Origin: Desulfonema limicola
GTDB taxonomy: Bacteria; Desulfobacterota; Desulfobacteria; Desulfobacterales; DYRC01
DNA: 16,407 nucleotides
Direction: 5' to 3'
Assembly (NCBI GenBank): GCA_020718925.1
Contig: DYRC01000052.1
Coordinates: 1-16,407 of the forward strand
Positions 7,880-13,286 of this stretch are shown here, one piece after another (position 1 is the first letter of the stretch; each line of letters begins with the position of its first letter). Below the pieces are notes generated by a model. It ran no database searches and had not been told where the DNA came from. It saw only the letters and a program-made list of their open reading frames with translations. A program made the translations under genes and the position numbers.

Positions 7880-8103
7880 TCTCTGTTCCATTCCATCCGC
7901 ATTTTTGCAACATCCTGATCAATTTCAGCCATACTTTTTGCCGGTTTTACAATTCCTTTGCTGTTTCTGAAGATTTCTTCAATGTCATCTGACGCTGTTT
8001 TTTCAACAACGGTAACAATCACAAAAAAACGATTTCCCTGAGGCTTATCCCCGATCCATTCCAATATGCCGTTATCATAAAACGCTTCGTAATTTCTAAG
8101 CAT
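7876..8103 (-). CDS. Antitoxin of the PIN toxin (VapB-type partner)
   Basis: 75 residues, with a strong SD (GGAGG, complement of 8109-8113, spacing 5). The N-terminal half 'NYEAFYDNGILEWIGDKP' followed by a short beta-rich stretch ('RFFVIVTVVE') resembles DUF104/AF2212-like antitoxins. The polar C-terminus 'AEIDQDVAKMRMEW' is typical of the toxin-wrapping tail of VapB-type antitoxins. The role rests mainly on size and on the 4-nt stop/start overlap with a PIN toxin gene. It starts 16 bp after the kinase stop, so the pair probably shares the kinase transcript, although the good SD would also suit a promoter of its own. None was recognised inside the 3' end of the kinase gene. Confidence 0.72.
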   Translation of the reverse strand: MLRNYEAFYDNGILEWIGDKPQGNRFFVIVTVVEKTASDDIEEIFRNSKGIVKPAKSMAEIDQDVAKMRMEWNRE

Positions 8104-8119
8104 ACTTACCTCCGCTTTG

Positions 8120-9556
8120 TTAGTCTGTTGAATCCCGATTCAGAATTGGGAGAAAAATGCTGACTATTGTACCTTTTCCGGCGTTGCTGTCAATGCTGAT
8201 TTTGCCTTCATGCGCCTCGACAATATTGTTCACAATCGCAAGCCCCAGCCCTGTGCCGGAGCTTTTGGTCGTAAAATACGGATCAAAAACATGCGCCAAA
8301 TCTTCTTTTCGGATGCCGCAGCCGTTATCGGAAACCTGAATAAGAATGCCTTTTTTTTCTTTGGATACTGAGACTGACAACAGCCCGCCATCGCTCATTG
8401 CTTCAATAGCGTTCAGATACAGGTTTAATAGTAACTGGTTGAGTTTATCCGGATCAAGATTTATCTGCTCAGATTGAGGCAGAAGCGTTGTCCGAATCTC
8501 AATATGTTTTTCATGCGCCTGCCGTTCAATCAGCTTCAGCGAGTCTTTGACCAGCGTATTCAGACAGACCGTTCTTTTGATAATTCTGAGCGGGCGGGCA
8601 AACTCCAACAACTGACTCACCACGCGGTTCATGCGATCTGTTTCCTGAATCATAATATCTGCAATATGCTGATCTTCCGGCACATCCCGATACCGCTCCT
8701 TGAAATATGTGGCAAAGCCTTTGATAGAACTTAGCGGATTGCGGATTTCATGCGCTACTCCGGCAGCCAGCATTACTATTGATGCCAGCCGCTGATTCTT
8801 TTCAACCTGTTTTCGTAAGGAACGGATTTCGCTCAATCGGTGGTTCTGCACAATAAACAGCAGAATGACGCCCGCCAATCCTATGATCAGAAGAATAACG
8901 CCTACAATGACAATCTGTCGGGTTTCTTCTTTCTGAATCTCTTCGACAGAACTCATGTCTAACCCTATGAAAATGATCCATCTGCTCTGATCTTTGCAGT
9001 TTTTGTCTTTACTATTAGCTTCACACGGCTCATCCGGCGGAGGCGGATCTGTCATCAGCATCATAGGATGTGATCCTCCGGGCGGACCATGCGGCGGTGA
9101 AAATTTGCGGAATACTTCAAATATGGTCTGCTTTCCGGGTTTGGATAACACCCGCGACTGAACGATATTCAAGCTGAATATTTTTTCAAGATCAAGTTTA
9201 TCCGAATATATTTTGCCGATCTGATTCTGTTCATCATGCGCCACAATGCGCCCCTTTATATCCGTTACCAGAATATGGACAATATCGGGCTGTTTGGCGG
9301 TTTCTGTGAGCAGATGCTGAAGTCTGAATCTGCCGCCGCCGCGTCCGGTGTGCATCATGCCGGTTCGGGTTCCGGCTTCAAACGAGCGAATCAATGCCGC
9401 CCCTTTTTCCACCAGCAGACGGGTGGTCGTTTTTTTCAACCGATTGACGCTTTCTGCGGTCATCAGCGCAAAAACAGGGAACAAAACCGCCACTGCGCCG
9501 ATAAACAGCCATGACGGAAGCCCTGTAAGAAATTTTTTATTCTGATCATTTGCCAT
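8120..9556 (-). CDS. zraS: Membrane sensor histidine kinase, ZraS/HydH-like
   Basis: 478 residues from ATG 9556. TM1 is at about 16-34, a periplasmic sensor domain at about 35-213, and TM2 at about 214-236. HisKA follows with H269 ('GVAHEIRNPLSS'), then HATPase_c with N-box N382, 'DNGCG' (410-414), 'FDPYFTTK' (424-431) and 'GTGLGLA'. The periplasmic part has a loop (about 155-188) rich in His, Met, Pro, Asp and Cys, a plausible metal-binding region. The architecture, the NtrC-type regulator in the same operon, and divergent ZraP-like genes under sigma-54 promoters together point to a ZraSR-type envelope stress or zinc-responsive system; the inducing signal is inferred. An in-frame GTG at 9604 would extend it by 16 residues, but it lacks an SD and lies upstream of the candidate sigma-54 start point, so ATG 9556 is preferred. 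Confidence 0.88.
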   Translation of the reverse strand: MANDQNKKFLTGLPSWLFIGAVAVLFPVFALMTAESVNRLKKTTTRLLVEKGAALIRSFEAGTRTGMMHTGRGGGRFRLQHLLTETAKQPDIVHILVTDIKGRIVAHDEQNQIGKIYSDKLDLEKIFSLNIVQSRVLSKPGKQTIFEVFRKFSPPHGPPGGSHPMMLMTDPPPPDEPCEANSKDKNCKDQSRWIIFIGLDMSSVEEIQKEETRQIVIVGVILLIIGLAGVILLFIVQNHRLSEIRSLRKQVEKNQRLASIVMLAAGVAHEIRNPLSSIKGFATYFKERYRDVPEDQHIADIMIQETDRMNRVVSQLLEFARPLRIIKRTVCLNTLVKDSLKLIERQAHEKHIEIRTTLLPQSEQINLDPDKLNQLLLNLYLNAIEAMSDGGLLSVSVSKEKKGILIQVSDNGCGIRKEDLAHVFDPYFTTKSSGTGLGLAIVNNIVEAHEGKISIDSNAGKGTIVSIFLPILNRDSTD

Positions 9557-9569
9557 AATATATTTGATA

Positions 9570-9585
9570 AGCAAATTATAAGCCA
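9570..9585 (-). promoter_or_regulatory. Candidate sigma-54 promoter for the zraS operon
   Basis: On the minus strand the sequence reads TGGCTTATAATTTGCT. The -24 GG and -12 GC are separated by the required 10 bp, and both TGGC and TTGCT halves match the consensus. The projected start is near 9559, only about 3 nt from the preferred ATG, which would give a nearly leaderless mRNA; the gene indeed has no SD. Confidence 0.6.
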
Positions 9586-9615
9586 AGCCTGAAATCAGTA
9601 TCACATCGTTATGAG

Positions 9616-9632
9616 TGGATACTTTCTATCCA
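9616..9632. promoter_or_regulatory. Candidate enhancer site 1 for the ZraR-like regulator
   Basis: The dyad TGGATACTTTCTATCCA has 6-bp perfect arms and a 5-bp centre. It shares GGATACT..CTATCC with the second site. It lies about 65 bp upstream of the projected zraS start and about 130 bp upstream of the zraP start, normal distances for NtrC-type enhancers. Confidence 0.65.
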
Positions 9633-9658
9633 GCATAACCGGTTGCCCGGATAAAACC

Positions 9659-9673
9659 GGATACTAACTATCC
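9659..9673. promoter_or_regulatory. Candidate enhancer site 2 for the ZraR-like regulator
   Basis: The dyad GGATACTAACTATCC differs from site 1 only in its centre. The centres are 42 bp apart, four helical turns, so both sites face the same side of the DNA. An extra GGATA half-site occurs at 9649-9653, and AACCGG repeats (9637-9644, 9655-9660) lie between the sites. Confidence 0.65.
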
Positions 9674-9727
9674 ACTATTTTGTATCTGATGACAAGCATA
9701 ACTGTCAAATCCTATAAAAATCAGGGC

Positions 9728-9743
9728 TGGCATGAAGCTTGCT
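9728..9743 (+). promoter_or_regulatory. Sigma-54 promoter of the zraP-like genes
   Basis: TGGCATGAAGCTTGCT matches the -24/-12 consensus (TGGCACG-N4-TTGCW) at all but one of the specified positions, with GG and GC exactly 10 bp apart. The projected start is near 9754, 50 bp before the zraP ATG and downstream of both enhancer candidates. Confidence 0.8.
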
Positions 9744-9803
9744 TATATACTCAAACAGAGGGACAAACTCCCTCCCACTGAAACAATCAATGGAGAAACG
9801 AAC

Positions 9804-10223
9804 ATGAGAAAATTCAAGGTAATGATTGTAATGGCTATGGTCGCAGTACTGGGATTCGGGACTGCCGCATTTGCCAAAGGAAGAGGCGATGGAAAAGGAC
9901 TGCTCAATTGTCCGGCATATAAAAGCCTGAGCGCGGAAGATCAGCAGAAAGTGCAGGCAGAGCAGACTGCCTTTCAGACGGATGCCAAAGCACTCAGGGA
10001 TCAGATTAAACAGAAACATCAGGCATTGAAAGCGGAAATGGCAAAGGCACAGCCGGATGCTCAGGCAGCCTCGGCATTGCAGAAAGAAATTTCCGATTTG
10101 AAAGCACAGGCAGGACAGAAGCTGATTCAGCATCAGATTAATCTGAAAAATATTAACCCGGCATTAGGCGACTGCTTAAAAAAGGGCAAGAAACATCGCA
10201 AAGCTGCCGCTCAAAATTCATAA
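9804..10223 (+). CDS. zraP: ZraP/Spy-CpxP-like periplasmic protein, first copy
   Basis: 139 residues. A signal peptide is cleaved after AFA (residue 24). The mature part is mostly helical and charged: 'LSAEDQQKVQAEQTAF' (42-57), 'ALRDQIKQKHQALKAEMAK' (63-81), 'EISDLKAQAGQKLIQHQINL' (95-114). It has a Cys near each end (C36, C124) and a basic, His-containing tail. This is the helical-hairpin pattern of small periplasmic metal-sensing/chaperone proteins (ZraP, Spy, CpxP). In enterics ZraP binds zinc, acts as a chaperone and damps ZraSR. The start is ATG 9804 with GGAG 8 nt upstream; the in-frame ATG at 9732 lies within the sigma-54 promoter and cannot be used from that transcript. The symbol rests on family and the divergent zraSR-like operon. 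Confidence 0.78.
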   Translation: MRKFKVMIVMAMVAVLGFGTAAFAKGRGDGKGLLNCPAYKSLSAEDQQKVQAEQTAFQTDAKALRDQIKQKHQALKAEMAKAQPDAQAASALQKEISDLKAQAGQKLIQHQINLKNINPALGDCLKKGKKHRKAAAQNS

Positions 10224-10304
10224 ACCCTTCCCCCAACCCCTCCCCTGAAAGGAGAGGGGCGTTCTCCTCATTCCCTTTCAGAGAAGGGGGGCAGGGGGGT
10301 TAGG
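10223..10304. repeat. C-rich double-hairpin dispersed repeat, copy 1
   Basis: About 82 bp, starting at the stop codon of the first zraP-like gene. The left half forms a hairpin with arms CCCCTC and GAGGGG around 10237-10259. The right half has CCCTT (10273-10277) and AAGGG (10284-10288). The outer ends (C-rich left, GGGGGGTTAGG right) are also roughly inverted. A second copy lies at 15913-16006, with 22 identical bases (10238-10259 and 15928-15949). It resembles REP/MITE-type extragenic elements. Confidence 0.8.
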
Positions 10305-10334
10305 TAAAATTAATAAACCAAAGGAGATTGTGCT

Positions 10335-10823
10335 ATGAAAAACAGAATATTGACGCTGATGGTGATGGTTGCGTTGATGGGATTTACAACGTATGCTGAT
10401 GCAGGCATGGGAATGAGAAACGGACAGGGCGGACCCGGCAAAGGCGGCGGATGTGCTGCTATGAAAACGCTGAGTGCGGAAGATCAGGCAAAAGTTACTG
10501 CGGAGCGGGATGCCTTTATAAAAGACACTCAGGCGCTTCGGGATCAGATTCAGCAGAAACATCTGGAATTGAAAGCTGAAATGGCTAAGACCGACACGGA
10601 TGTTCAGAAAGCTTCGGATATGGTTAAAGGGATCACGGATATTGTCGCTCAGTTGGGGCAGAAAAGACTTCAGCATCAACTGAATCTGAAAAAAATCAAT
10701 CCGGCATTGGCAGATTGTACGATGGGCGGACCCGGCGGTGGCATGAGACCCGGTCATGGCGGCATGGGGCGCGGCATGGGTGGACCTATGAACTGCCCGT
10801 ATGCAGATGGTTCAACGCTGTAA
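10335..10823 (+). CDS. ZraP/Spy-CpxP-like periplasmic protein, second copy
   Basis: 162 residues. A signal peptide is cleaved after ADA (residue 23). The helical core parallels the first copy: 'LSAEDQAKVTAERDAF' (46-61), 'ALRDQIQQKHLELKAEMAK' (67-85), 'GQKRLQHQLNLKKINPALADC' split across 108-128. The cysteines C40 and C128 correspond to those of copy one. It differs by Gly/Met-rich stretches before (24-40) and after (129-153) the core, with H141 and C154, which could bind soft or transition metals. AAGGAG lies 8 nt before the ATG. No separate sigma-54 site is visible in the 111-bp gap, so it is probably read through from the first copy across the hairpin repeat. A tandem duplication with a specialised tail is inferred. 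Confidence 0.78.
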   Translation: MKNRILTLMVMVALMGFTTYADAGMGMRNGQGGPGKGGGCAAMKTLSAEDQAKVTAERDAFIKDTQALRDQIQQKHLELKAEMAKTDTDVQKASDMVKGITDIVAQLGQKRLQHQLNLKKINPALADCTMGGPGGGMRPGHGGMGRGMGGPMNCPYADGSTL

Positions 10824-10838
10824 TTCAATAACGGAAAC

Positions 10839-10871
10839 AATTACAGATCGGGCAATTCCCGATCTGTAATT
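10839..10871. terminator. Perfect 14-bp hairpin after the second zraP-like gene
   Basis: Arms 10839-10852 and 10858-10871 are fully complementary around the loop CAATT. It lies 16 bp after the stop codon. There is no T-run after it on the plus strand, so it may be a Rho-assisted terminator or an mRNA 3'-end stabiliser rather than a classic intrinsic terminator; a protein-binding palindrome is also possible. Confidence 0.5.
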
Positions 10872-10948
10872 ATGAAGGATGTTTGAAAATCACCCCCCTC
10901 TGAATCACTTCTTTTTTCTAATTGAATCACACATATCATAAATTTATC

Positions 10949-10978
10949 TTGACGCCATTTTTCTTCAAGTGCTATAAA
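10949..10978 (+). promoter_or_regulatory. Sigma-70 promoter of the rpsF operon
   Basis: TTGACG (10949-10954) and TATAAA (10973-10978) are 18 bp apart, each matching five of six consensus bases. The projected start near 10985 leaves a leader of about 64 nt. The leader contains a small hairpin, GCTCCG and CGGGGC around TTTT near 11010-11026. This could be part of an S6:S18 autoregulatory leader, but its fit to that motif cannot be verified here. Confidence 0.6.
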
Positions 10979-11048
10979 ACAGAGTTTATAATTTTTTGGG
11001 TTTATCCTTGCTCCGGTTTTCGGGGCTTTATATCCGTAAGGAGGATGT

Positions 11049-11534
11049 ATGAGAAGGTACGAGACAGTGATTATTTCCGATCCTGATCTTTCAGAAGAAG
11101 CGCGTACGGCTTTGTTTGAAAGATTCAAGGAGATCATTTCACAGCGCGGCGGTGAAGTGATTGTTTTGAACGAATGGGGAACGCAGAGGCTTGCATATAC
11201 GATCAAAAAGAAACCCCGCGGCTTTTATTCCCACTTGGATTACTGCGGCACAGGAAAATCGGTGGATGAACTGGAGCGATTCTGCCGGATTGATGATCGC
11301 GTGATGAAATATCTGACCGTGATGCTGGAGGAAGATACTACGCCGGAGCGCATCCGGGAAGAAATTGCCCGCAAAGCAGAAGCCAAAAACAAACCGCCGG
11401 TTGCAGAAGCCGATGTCGAAGACTCCGAGATTGATCCTGAGACTGCCGCGTCCGAATCCGTGGAAGCGGAAGTACACGATGAAAAGCCTGAAGAAGTTGT
11501 TGCACAAACAACAGAACCCCATGAGGAGGAATAA
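11049..11534 (+). CDS. rpsF: 30S ribosomal protein S6
   Basis: 161 residues. The N-terminal S6 fold is clear: 'MRRYETVIISDPDLSEEA', 'WGTQRLAYTIKKKPRGFY' (43-60), and 'RVMKYLTVML' (84-93), where the core ends. The remaining 60-odd residues form a low-complexity acidic tail dominated by Glu, Asp, Ala and Val. S6 binds S18 on the platform of the 30S subunit. A perfect SD (AAGGAGG, 11038-11044) sets the ATG at 11049; an out-of-frame ATG at 11045 is ignored. It is first gene of the cluster with rpsR, a DUF2232 gene and rplI, the usual order. The tail is longer than in standard S6 (about 95-135 residues); glutamate-rich S6 tails are known in other bacteria. Confidence 0.97.
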   Translation: MRRYETVIISDPDLSEEARTALFERFKEIISQRGGEVIVLNEWGTQRLAYTIKKKPRGFYSHLDYCGTGKSVDELERFCRIDDRVMKYLTVMLEEDTTPERIREEIARKAEAKNKPPVAEADVEDSEIDPETAASESVEAEVHDEKPEEVVAQTTEPHEEE

Positions 11535-11537
11535 TCA

Positions 11538-11804
11538 ATGACGCCGACAAATAACAAAAAAACGTTCAAGAAAAGAAAAGTGTTTCATCGGCGCAAAGTA
11601 TGCCGTTTCTGTGCGGATACCAGCCTGATGATTGATTATAAAGACTCGAGAACATTGAGACATTTTATTACCGAACGCGGAAAAATTCTGCCCCGGCGCA
11701 TTTCCGGAACCTGTGCAAAACATCAGAGGGCGTTGACGACGGCTATCAAGCGCGCCCGCACCATTGCACTTCTGCCCTTTGTCGGCAGTATGGATTCATA
11801 TTAA
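11538..11804 (+). CDS. rpsR: 30S ribosomal protein S18
   Basis: 88 residues, normal length. It has the conserved core 'IDYKDSRTLRHFITERGKIL', 'RRISGTCAKHQRALTTAIKRAR' (split here over 53-74) and 'IALLPF'. Residues C22, C25, C59 and H62 give a zinc-binding (C+) type S18. It pairs with S6 on the 30S platform. SD GAGGAGG (11523-11529) lies in the last codons of rpsF, only 3 bp before the start codon's spacer, so the two genes are tightly coupled. Confidence 0.97.
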   Translation: MTPTNNKKTFKKRKVFHRRKVCRFCADTSLMIDYKDSRTLRHFITERGKILPRRISGTCAKHQRALTTAIKRARTIALLPFVGSMDSY

Positions 11805-11806
11805 CC

Positions 11807-12763
11807 ATGCCGCAGCAGATCGCCCGCGAGGACTTCAGAGAAATTTTATTCGGCATCGGACTGACGCTTTTGTTATTCATGGTATCAGCATATTTACCGG
11901 TGGCGGGGTTTTTCTGTTCTTTGTGCATTCCTCTGGCAATCCTGTTTTATCGGGTAAAGCTTGGCAGAGAAAAAGGCGCGATCATTGTCGCTACATGTGC
12001 GGTGTTTATATTGTTTCTGTTCGGATTCGGAATTGACATGATTTTTTTTGCCGAGTTGCTGATTACAGGCTTTTCATTAGCCGAATTGATGCGGCAGAAT
12101 CTGTCTGTGGAAAAGACCGTAGGATATTGCTGTGCGGTATCCGTAGGCAGCGGCTGGCTCGGCATGAGCATGTACAGTTCTTTATCTGACAAAAGCCTGC
12201 ATGATTTGGTGTCCGCGTACATGAAAGAAAGTCTGGAGCAGACGCTTCAGTTGTATAAAGAAATGAAAATGCCGGAAGACAGCATCTTTATGCTTCAGCA
12301 GGCGGCGGATGCCATTGTGTATGTTCTTACGGGAATCGCGCCTGCAATTGCGGTCTGTATGACGCTTACAGCAATCTGGCTGACGCTGATTTCGGCAAAG
12401 CCGATACTGGTCAGATTCGGCTTGTTTTATCCGGATTTCGGTCGTCTGAACTTGTGGAAAACGCCCGATCATCTGGTCTGGGCAGTTATCGGATGCGGGG
12501 TCATGCTGCTGATTCCCGATACATTTGTCAGGATGATTGCCTTAAACGGCGCGATTGTATTAATGACGATTTACTTTTTCGGGGGAATTGCCATTGTTTC
12601 ATTTTTTTTTGAAAAAAAGCAGTTTCCCCTGATGCTGAGAGTTTTTTTGTATAGCCTCATGACCCTTCAGCAAATTTTTCTCCTTCTGGTGATCGGACTC
12701 GGATTTTTCGATATGTGGCTGAATTTCAGGAAGGGTGAGGCACAGAATTCATCGGAGGATTGA
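11807..12763 (+). CDS. DUF2232 (YybS-like) integral membrane protein
   Basis: 318 residues, with about eight hydrophobic segments. Two or three lie at about 12-50, others near 57-85, 105-125, 165-195, 222-240, 243-265 and 280-305. The family is recognised from the overall membrane layout and its conserved place between rpsR and rplI, which is standard for DUF2232 proteins in Desulfobacterota and, as YybS, in Firmicutes. Its function is not established. The ATG is only 2 bp after the rpsR stop and has no SD, so translation is probably coupled to rpsR. An alternative later start cannot be excluded, but the first hydrophobic segment begins soon after residue 11. Confidence 0.85.
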   Translation: MPQQIAREDFREILFGIGLTLLLFMVSAYLPVAGFFCSLCIPLAILFYRVKLGREKGAIIVATCAVFILFLFGFGIDMIFFAELLITGFSLAELMRQNLSVEKTVGYCCAVSVGSGWLGMSMYSSLSDKSLHDLVSAYMKESLEQTLQLYKEMKMPEDSIFMLQQAADAIVYVLTGIAPAIAVCMTLTAIWLTLISAKPILVRFGLFYPDFGRLNLWKTPDHLVWAVIGCGVMLLIPDTFVRMIALNGAIVLMTIYFFGGIAIVSFFFEKKQFPLMLRVFLYSLMTLQQIFLLLVIGLGFFDMWLNFRKGEAQNSSED

Positions 12764-12767
12764 TATT

Positions 12768-13211
12768 ATGAAAATAATTTTAAAAGAGACCATAGAATCT
12801 TTAGGGATTATCGGTTCAGAAGCAGAAGTTAAAAAAGGCTTTGCCCGCAACTATCTTCTGCCTCAGGGCAAGGCGGTGTTAGCCACGCCTCAGAATCGCA
12901 AGCTCATGGAAAAAGAAAGAACCAAATTTGAGCTTCAGATTGCCAAAGAAACTGCCCATGCCGAAGAAATGGCAAAACGCATTGAAGGCGTAACCTGTAC
13001 GCTCAAAGGCAAAGTCAGCGATGAAAATCGTCTTTACGGCTCAATTACAGTGCGCGATATTATGACAGCACTCGCTGCTCAGGGGATTGAGGTTGAAAAG
13101 AATATGATCCTGCTGAACGACCCGATCAAAACCCTCGGTACTTACACCATTCCTATCCGTGTTTATAAAGGGGTCAAACCCCAGATCACGGTTGAAATTA
13201 CCGCCGAGTAA
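12768..13211 (+). CDS. rplI: 50S ribosomal protein L9
   Basis: 147 residues, the usual length. It has the N-terminal RNA-binding domain 'MKIILKETIESLGIIGSEAE' and 'VKKGFARNYLLPQGKAV', a long connecting helix (about 42-75) and the C-terminal domain with 'KVSDENRLYGSIT' and 'VYKGVKPQITVEI'. L9 binds 23S rRNA near the L1 stalk. The start is ATG 12768 with GGAGG (12754-12758, spacing 9). An upstream in-frame GTG at 12735 lies inside the DUF2232 gene and would add 11 non-family residues, so it is rejected. Confidence 0.97.
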   Translation: MKIILKETIESLGIIGSEAEVKKGFARNYLLPQGKAVLATPQNRKLMEKERTKFELQIAKETAHAEEMAKRIEGVTCTLKGKVSDENRLYGSITVRDIMTALAAQGIEVEKNMILLNDPIKTLGTYTIPIRVYKGVKPQITVEITAE

Positions 13212-13226
13212 TCCTACTAAATTCCT

Positions 13227-13273
13227 GCCGCCCCTGATTCCCTCTCTCCTGTATTCGGGAGAGGGATAGCGGC
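13227..13273 (+). promoter_or_regulatory. Hairpin between rplI and dnaB, next to the dnaB ribosome site
   Basis: Outer arms GCCGC (13227-13231) and GCGGC (13269-13273) enclose an inner stem CCCTCTC (13240-13246) and GAGAGGG (13259-13265). The dnaB SD GAGGAG (13274-13279) starts at the base of the stem. It has no T-run, so is unlikely to be a simple terminator. The inner stem resembles the C-rich repeat hairpins at 10237 and 15927 and may be a degenerate relative. Confidence 0.5.
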
Positions 13274-13286
13274 GAGGAGCGTACTG

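Noticed and set aside
9732..9803. In-frame N-terminal extension of the first zraP-like gene from ATG 9732
   Set aside because: The ATG falls inside the sigma-54 promoter and the extension would bury the signal peptide; ATG 9804 has a proper SD.
10223..10304. Possible CRISPR or short tandem repeat array
   Set aside because: There is one element per site, no regular spacers, and internal hairpins; it is a dispersed extragenic repeat.
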